From NCBI GenBank assembly GCA_002314445.1, contig DCFX01000060.1:1-64000 (forward strand): a stretch of 64,000 nt of DNA, in the 5' to 3' direction. Position 1 is the stretch's first letter, and every line of letters starts with the position of its first letter. Of the stretch, positions 1 through 8,236 are shown piece by piece. The translations under genes and the position numbers were made by a program. The notes under the pieces were generated by a model. It made no database searches. It saw nothing but the letters and a program-made list of their open reading frames with translations, and was not told the DNA's origin. The stretch is from Treponema sp. UBA1793 (GTDB lineage: Bacteria; Spirochaetota; Spirochaetia; Treponematales; Treponemataceae).

Positions 1-593
1 AAAGCAGCATTCATTACGCATATATTACCGACGCAATAAACGAAGCATCTCTGAAAAAAATCCTCCCTGACGATCTTCATGCAGCCGTTGTCGATCTGGG
101 CAGCCAGCTGGAAACTTCGATTCTTGTTACAAATCATCTGCATAAAATGGGCGTGAAACATATCGTCGTAAAGGCTCGTTCTGACGAGCACGGAGAAATA
201 CTCAGACTTATAGGCGCCACCGATATTGTCTATCCTGACCTTGATGCAGCGCTTCATATTACACCTATGCTTATTTCATCAGCGCTGTTCAATTATGTGC
301 AGGTATCGCATAATTTTGCGCTTGCCGAAGTCAGTGTCCGTGACGATCTTATCGGGAGAACGCTCGGCGAAAGCAATCTCCGGCAGAAATACGAACTGAA
401 TCTTGTTGCCGTGCGGAGTTCAGTTGAGGCTGATTTTACGTTTGTCAGTTCTCCATCTCTGAAACTTGAAGAAAATATGATTCTGCTTGTGGCCGGAACG
501 AATGAGGCGCTGCAGGGGTATGCGTCGCATACAGACGATGAAGAAAAAAATGTAAGAAATGCGAAATTCTTTGCGCATTTATTCAAAAGATAG
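1..593 (+). CDS. TrkA/KtrA-type potassium channel regulatory subunit (5' end outside window)
   Basis: The reading frame is open from base 3 to a TAG stop at 591-593, so the N-terminal part lies outside the window. The visible part holds the end of a Rossmann-type RCK-N domain (a segment around VDLGSQLETSI followed by HMGVKHIVVKAR, typical of the TrkA/KtrA family) and then a complete TrkA-C domain (FALAEVSVRDDLIGRTLGE to LLVAGTNEALQGY). Proteins of this family are cytosolic gating subunits that bind nucleotides and control TrkH/KtrB-type K+ channels. The channel gene would be expected upstream of the window. Family assignment is good; whether it is Ktr or Trk type cannot be decided here. Confidence 0.85.
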   Translation, partial: SSIHYAYITDAINEASLKKILPDDLHAAVVDLGSQLETSILVTNHLHKMGVKHIVVKARSDEHGEILRLIGATDIVYPDLDAALHITPMLISSALFNYVQVSHNFALAEVSVRDDLIGRTLGESNLRQKYELNLVAVRSSVEADFTFVSSPSLKLEENMILLVAGTNEALQGYASHTDDEEKNVRNAKFFAHLFKR

Positions 594-620
594 GCATCGG
601 AAGCCTGCCGCACCTTATTA

Positions 621-1742
621 ATGATACAATCCGGACATTCTGCACAAACAGTCAGCGTTTCCTTTTTTGCCGCGCTCTGCCTCTTTCTCTCTGCGGTCGA
701 GTACGCTGTTCCGAAACCGCTGCCGTTTATGCGGCTCGGCCTTGCAAATCTGCCCATACTGTTGTCTCTTGCAAAAATGCGGAAACGTGATACGCTGCTG
801 CTCATCGTATTGAAAGTTCTTGGTCAGGCACTTATTTCGGGTACGCTTTTTTCGTACGTGTTCGTTTTTTCCGCAGCCGGTTCTTTTGCATCCGGCCTTA
901 CCATGCTGGTTTTGTATACGCTGTTCCGCAGAACGTCATCTCTTTCCAATTTAGGGCTCAGCGTTGCGGGTGCTCTTGCAAACAACTGTGCGCAGGTAGC
1001 GGCCGCACGTGTCATGGTATTCGGGGAAAACGCAAAATATATAGCGCCCGTACTTTTTGCGACCGGACTTGCGACGGGGATTCTTCTGGGACTCTTTGCA
1101 AATGCATTCTGCGCTGAATCGCAGTGGTACAAAAATATTGCACCGTCAGCAGGTGATTCCGCACAGCAAAAAACTCATGCAAATCCTGGCCTTTCTGCAG
1201 CATCCTCCGTACAGGAACAGTCTGCTCCTGAAAATACTGTATCCTCCGTTCAGCCGAATCATGCTGCCGGAGTACTTTCTGCACGTATCGAATTCGCCGC
1301 GGCAATGATTCTGTTTCCTGTCTTTCTGCTGCAGAAGAATACGATTGTTGTCTGGTGCTGCACGGTTGTGTTTTTCGGTATGACAATGATAAAAAAACAC
1401 GGTAAAGTGAAGGTCCTGCCGTCCGTTTTTATGACGCTTTTCGTAACGTTTTTTGCACTTCTTTCTCCGTACGGCAAAGTGATTTTTTCGATTGGTGCGT
1501 TTCACATAACGCAGGACGCACTGCTTATCGGTCTGCACCGCAGCGGCATTCTCACCGGTATGGTTTTTCTTTCGCAGTTTGCAATCTCTCCGCGCATGGA
1601 ACTGCCGGGAAAAGCGGGTGTCTTTCTGCAAAACATGTTCACCATATTCGACTCGCTTACGGCAAAGCGTATTTCCTTCAGGCGCGGCCACGTTATAGAG
1701 TCGCTCGATGCACGGCTTTCCGAACTGTGGACGGGAGCATAA
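621..1742 (+). CDS. Gx transporter family membrane protein (heptaprenyl-diphosphate-synthase component I-like) with extra C-terminal membrane region
   Basis: The first ~170 residues are a hydrophobic Gx-transporter/Hpre_diP_synt_I type domain: the motif around residues 28-50 (AVPKPLPFMRLGLANLPILL) is characteristic, and ECF S-component-like folds are proposed for this family. A low-complexity Ala/Ser/Gln linker (about 175-220) leads to a second hydrophobic region (about 222-320) ending in a basic tail. The family is usually around 170-220 residues, so the 373-residue length suggests a fusion. The second half superficially resembles an EcfT/CbiQ-type membrane protein, but its expected Arg-rich coupling motifs are not clear. 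Transported substrate unknown. HrpB follows after 3 bases, so the two are probably co-transcribed. No strong Shine-Dalgarno sequence precedes the start. Confidence 0.75.
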   Translation: MIQSGHSAQTVSVSFFAALCLFLSAVEYAVPKPLPFMRLGLANLPILLSLAKMRKRDTLLLIVLKVLGQALISGTLFSYVFVFSAAGSFASGLTMLVLYTLFRRTSSLSNLGLSVAGALANNCAQVAAARVMVFGENAKYIAPVLFATGLATGILLGLFANAFCAESQWYKNIAPSAGDSAQQKTHANPGLSAASSVQEQSAPENTVSSVQPNHAAGVLSARIEFAAAMILFPVFLLQKNTIVVWCCTVVFFGMTMIKKHGKVKVLPSVFMTLFVTFFALLSPYGKVIFSIGAFHITQDALLIGLHRSGILTGMVFLSQFAISPRMELPGKAGVFLQNMFTIFDSLTAKRISFRRGHVIESLDARLSELWTGA

Positions 1743-1745
1743 GAG

Positions 1746-4295
1746 GTGTCAGCCTCCGGTTATCCTTCAGCAGTCGGCTCTCTGCCCGTAACTCCGTATC
1801 TCGACGATATCTGTGCATCGCTCAAGTTGTCGCCGTCTCATTTCCTCGTGCTTACGGCGGAAACTGCCGCGGGTAAATCGACTGCGGTACCGCTTGCGCT
1901 GCTTAAACACTTCAGCGGAAAGATATTCATGCTTGAACCCCGCAGGCTTGCCGCGCTCGCCGTTGCATCCCGCGTTTCCGACCTGCTCGGAGAGGAAACG
2001 GGAGGGACTGCAGGATACATTATGCATATGGAATCCCGTCTTTCCGCCCGTACTCGTTTTACCGTAATGACCGAAGCCGTCCTTACCCGTATGCTGCAGG
2101 ACGACCCGTCACTTGACGGTGTGAGCGTCGTGGTTGTCGACGAATTCCACGAGCGCTCCGTGCACGCGGATCTTGCACTTGCTTTCCTTAAAGAATCGAT
2201 GCAGTTGCGGGATAATCTGTATGTTATTGTAATGTCGGCGACAATTGAGACGGAAAGGCTTGCTGCGTATCTGGGGACGGAAAAGGACAAGGCGCCGGTA
2301 TACAGCGTGCCGGGCCGGCAGTTTCCGGTGAGTGTTGAGTATGCGGGAAACATAGCACCCTCTGATGCCGTAATGCGGGAACTGCGTAAAACAGGCAGTG
2401 ATGCGTCCGGCAGCATCCTTGTATTTCTGCCCGGCATCGGCGATATCCGGCGTACTGCGGCAGAACTTGCCGGATATACTGCTGATGCGGACATTCTCCT
2501 GCTTCACAGTTCCATTGATTTCAGCAGGCAGAAAAATATTCTTACGCCGCCTTTACCTTCAGCCCGCCGGCGCGTCATTCTTTCGTCGGCGATTGCGGAA
2601 ACGTCGCTTACAGTCCCCGGTATAACAGTCGTCATAGACAGCGGGCTTGCGCGCGTAAACAGAATGAACATTGCAGCCGGGATGGAAACGCTGTCGACAG
2701 AAAATGAGAGCGTTTTTTCCGCTGCTCAGCGCAGAGGACGCGCAGGCCGTACCGGGCCGGGCCGCTGTGTATGCCTCTGGAATGAAAATGATGCCCGTAC
2801 GGCGGAAATGCCTCCTGAAATACTGCGTACAGATTTAACGCCGCTCGTACTTGAAAGTGCACAGTGGGGAGTGTATTCGCCTTCCGGCCTTTCATGGCTT
2901 GACTGCCCGTCCGATGCGTCATGGAACAGTGCCCGCGCCCTGCTCGGACAGCTGGGGTGTATACAGCAGGAGCGTAATGCGCCTGATTCATGGAGGATTA
3001 CACCGCTCGGGAAGGCCGCCCTGGCGCTCGGAATTCATCCGCGCCTTGCGTGTACGATATTTGCCGGCCTGTGTGATAGAGCCCCCGGTAAGATGGATGG
3101 CGGTACCGTATCCGGAGGCGTTCCGGTATCTCCGTCTCTCCGCGAATCAATCCGGTGCGCGCTCCGGTACAGCCGGTATGCCGATGCAGCTCCGTCGCAG
3201 CAGCAGCGGTTCTGCAGTGATGTGGAGCAGCGCGTAAAAAAATGCGCGGCGTCCTTTCCAGGGTTCTACCGCACGCAGTCCGGTGCTTTATGCAGCTCCG
3301 CTGATGGTGAGGCTGCAGAGGACTCAGCATCGCTGTCAGTTACAACACGGGCCCTTCTTGCCGGGTTTCCCGACCGCATCGCGCATCTGCATGACATCAG
3401 CGGGGTGTATCAGTTTCCGTCGGGCCGGCTTGCCTCCCTTCCTGCGTCCGAACGGCGGAGTACGAGCAGTTTTCCGGAATGGATTGCAGCACCCGAAGCG
3501 GATGCGGGAGAACGGGAAGGACGTATTTACAAATACGAGGTGATTCCTTCCGGCGAAGCGGAACTATGGCTGGCACGCCATGCCACGGTTCATACGGAAA
3601 CGGAATTCGCCGGCGGCCCGCATAAACTGCGCAAGACGGAATATGTCTGTTTCGGAAAGATTGTGTTGTCGTCTAAGAAAATAAATCCGGAACCGGCTGA
3701 TTTTGCCGGCGCAGTCTGCAGTTCCGTAGAACGGAACGGTATTGAGTGGCTTCCCCTTTCCGACAGGACGAAAGACTTTCTGCTGCGAGCGCAGTTTTAT
3801 GAAGAGCACAGCAGTGCGGATCATGCAAAATCGGAAGCTGATGCACTTCGCCTGTCGGTGCGCGAGTGGCTTATCCCCTTTCTCACCGGCACCACAGTCA
3901 CGGAGGACTCCGTATATGAAGCTCTCTGTTATTATCTCGACGGGCGTACGGTGGATAAAAACGTACCGGTCCGTATCGACATGCCTAACGGAAAATCATA
4001 CAGGCTTACCTATGAAGCGTCGGTGCAGACAGCATCCTCCGGAAAAAACGGTGATGTGCTGCGTTCTGTCCGTCCTGTGCTTGAAATAATAATTCAGCGG
4101 ATGTTCGGCTGCTTTGAAACGCCCCTCGTTATGGGAGTACCTGTCCTGCTCAGGTTATTGTCTCCTGCCGGCCGGCCGCTCCAGATTACAGACGATCTTG
4201 CAGGTTTCTGGAAAAATACATGGCCTGAAATATGCAAAGAGATGAAGGGCAGATACCCGAAGCACAACTGGGACTACCGGACTGCGGAGGAATGA
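1746..4295 (+). CDS. hrpB: ATP-dependent helicase HrpB
   Basis: DExH-box superfamily 2 helicase of 849 residues. Visible motifs: Walker A AAGKST at 41-46, motif II DEFHERS (HrpB-type DEFH rather than HrpA DEAH), SATIE (motif III), and motif VI QRRGRAGRTGPGR near 330. The C-terminus carries the HrpB-specific signature (LLSPAGRPLQITDDLAGFW, then MKGRYPKHNW), which separates it from HrpA. It probably unwinds RNA in the cytoplasm; the exact physiological role of HrpB is poorly defined. GTG start chosen: it has a GGAG 8 bases upstream and lies 3 bases after the preceding stop codon, implying an operon. Confidence 0.92.
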   Translation: MSASGYPSAVGSLPVTPYLDDICASLKLSPSHFLVLTAETAAGKSTAVPLALLKHFSGKIFMLEPRRLAALAVASRVSDLLGEETGGTAGYIMHMESRLSARTRFTVMTEAVLTRMLQDDPSLDGVSVVVVDEFHERSVHADLALAFLKESMQLRDNLYVIVMSATIETERLAAYLGTEKDKAPVYSVPGRQFPVSVEYAGNIAPSDAVMRELRKTGSDASGSILVFLPGIGDIRRTAAELAGYTADADILLLHSSIDFSRQKNILTPPLPSARRRVILSSAIAETSLTVPGITVVIDSGLARVNRMNIAAGMETLSTENESVFSAAQRRGRAGRTGPGRCVCLWNENDARTAEMPPEILRTDLTPLVLESAQWGVYSPSGLSWLDCPSDASWNSARALLGQLGCIQQERNAPDSWRITPLGKAALALGIHPRLACTIFAGLCDRAPGKMDGGTVSGGVPVSPSLRESIRCALRYSRYADAAPSQQQRFCSDVEQRVKKCAASFPGFYRTQSGALCSSADGEAAEDSASLSVTTRALLAGFPDRIAHLHDISGVYQFPSGRLASLPASERRSTSSFPEWIAAPEADAGEREGRIYKYEVIPSGEAELWLARHATVHTETEFAGGPHKLRKTEYVCFGKIVLSSKKINPEPADFAGAVCSSVERNGIEWLPLSDRTKDFLLRAQFYEEHSSADHAKSEADALRLSVREWLIPFLTGTTVTEDSVYEALCYYLDGRTVDKNVPVRIDMPNGKSYRLTYEASVQTASSGKNGDVLRSVRPVLEIIIQRMFGCFETPLVMGVPVLLRLLSPAGRPLQITDDLAGFWKNTWPEICKEMKGRYPKHNWDYRTAEE

Positions 4296-4314
4296 AAGAG
4301 CCGTAAGCATACGG

Positions 4315-4686
4315 TTATTCTGTATACGCTTTCCGGACGATGGCTGCTATTTCAGGGTATGACAGTCCGAGCGCACGGCATGCTTCAACGTCGCGGATAA
4401 GCATACGTTCCGCTGCGTTATTCCTCATTACGTTGATTTCTCCGTCATCAAGCTGTGCAACAGACGTTCCCCTCCCCGCAGCCGTCGTAATGAATCCTTC
4501 CCGTTCAAGCTGTTCCCATGCCTGTTTCACCGGAATGACGCTTACGCGCAGATCCAATGCCACCGTGCGGATAGGCGGCAGCTTTGTGCCGGGGGCTATT
4601 TCGCTGCGGAGAACCTGGCCTGCAATCTGCTCGTAAATCTGGAGATATATCGGTTTGTCCGACGAAGGGGAAATTACTATATCCAT
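4315..4686 (-). CDS. GntR-family (YtrA subfamily) transcriptional regulator
   Basis: A 123-residue protein with an N-terminal GntR winged helix-turn-helix (PIYLQIYEQIAGQVLR, then GTKLPPIRTVALDL and QAWEQLEREGFI) and only a short C-terminal tail of about 45 residues. That size is typical of YtrA-type regulators, which have no large ligand domain and control adjacent ABC transporter operons. It is the last gene of a three-gene minus-strand operon behind an ABC ATPase and an ABC-2 permease; its ATG is one base after the permease stop, implying translational coupling. It probably represses this operon through the long palindrome at 6199-6241. Ligand unknown. Confidence 0.88.
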   Translation of the reverse strand: MDIVISPSSDKPIYLQIYEQIAGQVLRSEIAPGTKLPPIRTVALDLRVSVIPVKQAWEQLEREGFITTAAGRGTSVAQLDDGEINVMRNNAAERMLIRDVEACRALGLSYPEIAAIVRKAYTE

Positions 4687-4687
4687 G

Positions 4688-5338
4688 TTAAAGATTCACT
4701 TTTTCAAATTCTTTTACGCAGATGCGGAATGTCAGCACCAATACCGCCAGCCAGACGACGATTCCCGCCGCAAGAATGGGAAGTTGTCTTATCTGTGAGG
4801 CGGCATCTGTTGCTGAGATGTACGTGCCGAACGGTGTTTTTAGCCAGACCGGAATTTCAGCGGCTGCATAGCCGGCCCAGTATACAATGCTGCCAAGCAG
4901 GAACGGCAGTGCCGGTTTTTCCACCTTTCTGTAACATGGAACAAGAAATGAAAAATTGAAAAGCGAATACAGGATAAGAAGGATACCGTAAAATGCAGCC
5001 GTCGCATTTATTCCTGCCATGTTGCCTTTTGCCGTAAAACTGTTTCCGATAATGCCGAACGGGATACAGATACCGATTTCAAACAGCTCCAGAAAGCCGG
5101 TGAACAGAAACCGTGCTTTTACGATATCGCTTCGTTTTACCGGCAGACAGGCCGTGTATACCATATCGTTGTTCGTCATTCCCCAGACGAAAAGCATAAA
5201 GACTCCTATACACGAATAATAAAACGGCACGTACCGGGGATAATTCGGAATCCACATCATAAGTGGCCCAAGGCACATGAATAGTACGGTCTGCACGTTT
5301 GTACACAGCGCAAATTCTTTATAAAGAAGATTTTTCAT
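4688..5338 (-). CDS. ABC-2 type exporter permease
   Basis: A polytopic membrane protein of about 217 residues with roughly six hydrophobic segments and a basic N-terminus, in the layout of BcrB-like ABC-2 permeases partnered with YtrA-type operons. The ATG at 5338 is preferred over upstream in-frame starts because it has GGAGGAG just upstream and begins one base after the ATPase stop codon; the longer frame would overlap the ATPase by about 90 bases. It forms the membrane channel for the adjacent ATPase. Substrate not predictable; such systems often export peptides or antimicrobials. Confidence 0.82.
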   Translation of the reverse strand: MKNLLYKEFALCTNVQTVLFMCLGPLMMWIPNYPRYVPFYYSCIGVFMLFVWGMTNNDMVYTACLPVKRSDIVKARFLFTGFLELFEIGICIPFGIIGNSFTAKGNMAGINATAAFYGILLILYSLFNFSFLVPCYRKVEKPALPFLLGSIVYWAGYAAAEIPVWLKTPFGTYISATDAASQIRQLPILAAGIVVWLAVLVLTFRICVKEFEKVNL

Positions 5339-5339
5339 A

Positions 5340-6185
5340 TCAGCTCCTCCGTTCAATATGCACCATAATGTCGTCAAGCGCAGGCTGAGAAAATTCCAGT
5401 CCGCCGGCAAGTGCTTTGTCTTCCGCATGTATCATCCCCTCGAATCCGAGGTCGTGTTTGTGAATACCTATAATATGCGGTTCAATATCGGCCGTGAGCT
5501 GGCTTTTCTTTCCGGAAACAAGTATGTAGCTCTGCTTGAAGCTGTCCTTGTCCGAACTGACAAGAATCTTTCCGTTTTTTATGTACGTAATATAATCAGC
5601 GCATTTTTCCAGATCTGAAGTGATATGTGTTGAAAAAAGAATGCTGTGTTTTCCGTCTTCAATGAATTCCTGAAAAAGGTATAGAAGATCGTCCCGTGCA
5701 GCCGGATCCAGCCCGCTCGTCGGTTCGTCAAGCAGCAGCAGTCTTGCGTTGTGCGAAAGCGCAACTGCAATCGAATACTTTACCTTCATACCTGCGGACA
5801 GTTCCTTTACCTTTTTGTTGTCGTCTATTTCAAACCGTTCCAGCAGCGATTTGTAGCGGGGTTCATCCCATTCCGAGTAGAACCGTTTTGTAACTCCAGT
5901 CAGCTTTTTCAGTTTTGTACGCGGGTAAAAGTCAATGCCTCCCGAAACGAAACCGACGGTATTTCTTATTGTCAGTTCATCCTTTTCAAGCACATAACCG
6001 TTAATACATATACTCCCGCTGTCGGGATGAACGATGTTAAGTATTGATTTTATTGTTGTCGTCTTGCCGGCACCGTTTCGCCCTATGAACCCCATAATGT
6101 AGCCTTCGTCAAGAGAAAGATGTACATCTTTCAGCTCGAATCCCGGGTACTTTTTGCAGAGATTGTGCACGTCTATCAGCTTCAT
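5340..6185 (-). CDS. ABC transporter ATP-binding protein (BcrA/YtrB-like)
   Basis: An ABC ATPase of about 281 residues. Walker A GRNGAGKTTT, signature ELSAGMKVKYS (a variant LSAGM in place of LSGGQ), Walker B LLLLDEPTSGLD and an H-loop STH are visible. The start at 6185 is chosen because GGAGGG lies just upstream and the translated frame above it runs through the operator. It powers the permease encoded immediately downstream; the GntR gene ends the operon. The LSAG variant is common in BcrA-like ATPases. Expression is probably controlled at the palindrome directly upstream. Confidence 0.88.
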   Translation of the reverse strand: MKLIDVHNLCKKYPGFELKDVHLSLDEGYIMGFIGRNGAGKTTTIKSILNIVHPDSGSICINGYVLEKDELTIRNTVGFVSGGIDFYPRTKLKKLTGVTKRFYSEWDEPRYKSLLERFEIDDNKKVKELSAGMKVKYSIAVALSHNARLLLLDEPTSGLDPAARDDLLYLFQEFIEDGKHSILFSTHITSDLEKCADYITYIKNGKILVSSDKDSFKQSYILVSGKKSQLTADIEPHIIGIHKHDLGFEGMIHAEDKALAGGLEFSQPALDDIMVHIERRS

Positions 6186-6504
6186 AATCCCTCCTGCACT
6201 GTGCAATATTGTGTATCTTGTATATACACAATATTGCACAGGCGGACATATGTCAATAGTAAGGTGAGAAGCACTGCCGGTTTTATCCGACCGGCAGTAG
6301 TATCCGACAGACACTTGGGGGTGTTGATTGCTTTATTTCCAAAAAAAGGTTAAAATAAAATCTCTCATTTTATAGTAAGAACCAGGCTGTTGTCATCAGT
6401 GAATGAGAATCGGAGCGGAGAAATAAATGAAACTGGATACGGTTTGCTGATATTGCTTTGAAAATTAACGTTTTAATTGATAAATAACAGCGGGCACGGT
6501 ATCA
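6186..6504. other. 319-bp intergenic region between divergent exporter operon and GGDEF-EAL gene
   Basis: Besides the operator at 6199-6241 the region holds a perfect 9-bp inverted repeat (ACTGCCGGT at 6273-6281 and ACCGGCAGT at 6290-6298, 8-nt loop) without a U-tract. At 6427-6450 there is a 7-codon reading frame (MKLDTVC) preceded by a good GGAG sequence; it could be a leader peptide of the GGDEF-EAL gene or chance. No recognisable riboswitch class was seen. Confidence 0.4.
6199..6241. promoter_or_regulatory. Perfect 18-bp-arm inverted repeat, probable GntR/YtrA operator
   Basis: The arms 6199-6216 and 6224-6241 are exact reverse complements separated by 7 bases. Each arm contains CAATATTG, itself a palindrome. 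It sits 14 bases before the ABC ATPase start codon, just upstream of its GGAGGG, so a bound repressor would block transcription of the exporter operon. YtrA-type GntR regulators are known to bind long inverted repeats upstream of their own operons. Binding by the product of 4315-4686 is inferred. Confidence 0.75.
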
Positions 6505-8235
6505 ATGCAGGATTTACCGAAGATGCTCAATGATTCTGAATATATTCAAGTTCTTGATTCTGTTTCCAATCCGATAGTTGTTGCTTCTCCTGTTTTTGAT
6601 GCCGGAAAAGAAGTGATTGATTTTGTTGTAGAATATGTCAATCCCGTATTTCATTCGATGTTTTCAGGTGCCGTTTTTACCGGAGACCGGTTCAGCACTA
6701 TTGCTGATAAAATTGATGAATCGGTCAGTTTGTTCAATCTCGGGGTAAAAACGCTAAAAGAAAACAAAAGTTTTGAATCGACGTATTATTCAAAGCGCAA
6801 TAATGCATGGTTCCATATGATTATTGATAAGACAAAAAACGACAGATGCATCCTTACGCTTGTAAATATCAACGAACTGAAAAGGACCGAAGCCAAGCTG
6901 ACGAATCTTGTTTATACCGATTCCCTGACAGGACTGCCGAATCGTGTCAATTTTAATGAAGTGTTCGATACTATTATCGAAACTGCGGTGAACAACGACC
7001 TGTGTGCCGGCATTATGCTGATAGATATAGATGATATGAAAACCGTCAACGATGTTTCCGGACATGTTGCTGGAGACAGTGTTCTGCGAAGAAGTGCCCG
7101 TATCCTTGAACATTTTTCCAGTGAAACGCTTCGGGTATTTCGCCTTGGAGACGATGAATTTCTTGTGCTGGTAACGGTACTCGCTTCCCGCAACAGGATG
7201 ATGACTATTGCCGATGCAATATTTGAATCTTTTCAAAATGGAAGTATAAGCATTTCCGCCGGTATTTCGATTGCTCCCGATGATAATACTCAGGCAGCCG
7301 ACCTTCTGAAATATGCGGACCTTGCAATGCACGCTGTAAAGAAAAACGGGAAGAACGATATTGCTTTTTTTGAACGTTCAATGTATGAAATATTCCTTCA
7401 CCGTACGCTGCTCCAGGAAAAACTTGTTATTGCTTCCGAGAATAAAGCGTTCGAGCTGTACTACCAGCCGCAGTTTAATATAGAGACGAATGAACTGCGC
7501 GGTTTTGAAGCCCTTATCAGATGGTACGACAACTCATTAGGATGGATTAACCCTGAAGAGTTTATTCCGATTGCCGAGGAAACACATATTATTATAAGCC
7601 TTGGAAAGTGGGTTCTTGAAACTGCAATAAAAACACTCAGACAGTGGCAGACCGATTTCGGTTTTGAAGGCATTATGTCAGTGAATGTCTCTCCGACGCA
7701 GCTCAGGGATGTGAATTTTGTTAATGATCTCGTACAGCTTGTGAAGCAGTACAATGTAAAACCAAATACTCTTGAAATTGAAATTACCGAAGGAATATTC
7801 ATCGATAATATCAAACGTATTGTAAAACTGCTTAATCAGATCCGCAGTTTCGGAGTCCTTGTCTCGCTTGATGATTTCGGTACGGGGTATTCGTCGTTCA
7901 GATATCTGCAGTATCTTCCGTTGAATACGCTCAAGGTTGATAAAGCTTTCGTTGCCAACCTCGATGAAAAGATGAGCGTAGAGTCGAGCATAACAAAGTC
8001 CATCATATCGCTTGTTACAAAGATGGGAATTGATACAATTGCGGAAGGTGTGGAACGCACAGGCCAGCTTGACGCATTGAAAAACATGAAGTGCCATAAT
8101 ATTCAGGGTTTCCTGCGCGGTAAACCGATGGACAAATCGCGGTGCGATGCAATCCTGCAGGGCGATTTATCCGTTCTCGTCCGTACGGGTGATGAACCGC
8201 TTGACAGAATAGTTATTAAAAAAAGGCATCAATAA
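6505..8235 (+). CDS. GGDEF-EAL protein with N-terminal PAS-like sensor
   Basis: A 576-residue soluble protein: PAS-like region (about 10-125), GGDEF domain (about 135-295) and EAL domain (about 305-560). The GGDEF signature reads GDDEF (preceded by RL), so the second glycine is replaced and cyclase activity may be weak or absent. The EAL domain looks catalytically complete: FEALIRW, EIEITEG, DDFGTGYSS, LKVDKAF and IAEGVE are all present. It is therefore most likely a cyclic-di-GMP phosphodiesterase whose degenerate GGDEF may sense GTP. No transmembrane segment. Start codon has only a weak ribosome-binding sequence. Confidence 0.9.
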   Translation: MQDLPKMLNDSEYIQVLDSVSNPIVVASPVFDAGKEVIDFVVEYVNPVFHSMFSGAVFTGDRFSTIADKIDESVSLFNLGVKTLKENKSFESTYYSKRNNAWFHMIIDKTKNDRCILTLVNINELKRTEAKLTNLVYTDSLTGLPNRVNFNEVFDTIIETAVNNDLCAGIMLIDIDDMKTVNDVSGHVAGDSVLRRSARILEHFSSETLRVFRLGDDEFLVLVTVLASRNRMMTIADAIFESFQNGSISISAGISIAPDDNTQAADLLKYADLAMHAVKKNGKNDIAFFERSMYEIFLHRTLLQEKLVIASENKAFELYYQPQFNIETNELRGFEALIRWYDNSLGWINPEEFIPIAEETHIIISLGKWVLETAIKTLRQWQTDFGFEGIMSVNVSPTQLRDVNFVNDLVQLVKQYNVKPNTLEIEITEGIFIDNIKRIVKLLNQIRSFGVLVSLDDFGTGYSSFRYLQYLPLNTLKVDKAFVANLDEKMSVESSITKSIISLVTKMGIDTIAEGVERTGQLDALKNMKCHNIQGFLRGKPMDKSRCDAILQGDLSVLVRTGDEPLDRIVIKKRHQ

Positions 8236-8236
8236 T

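Noticed and set aside
4296..4314. Terminator between hrpB and the GntR gene
   Set aside because: Only a 5-bp stem (CCGTA/TACGG) with a weak T-rich tail; too weak to call.
5339..5428. Longer permease N-terminus overlapping the ABC ATPase gene
   Set aside because: The extra residues are the ATPase's C-terminal codons read in another frame; the ATG at 5338 has a strong ribosome-binding site.
6273..6298. Intrinsic terminator
   Set aside because: The 9-bp stem has no T-run on either strand and no gene ends nearby.
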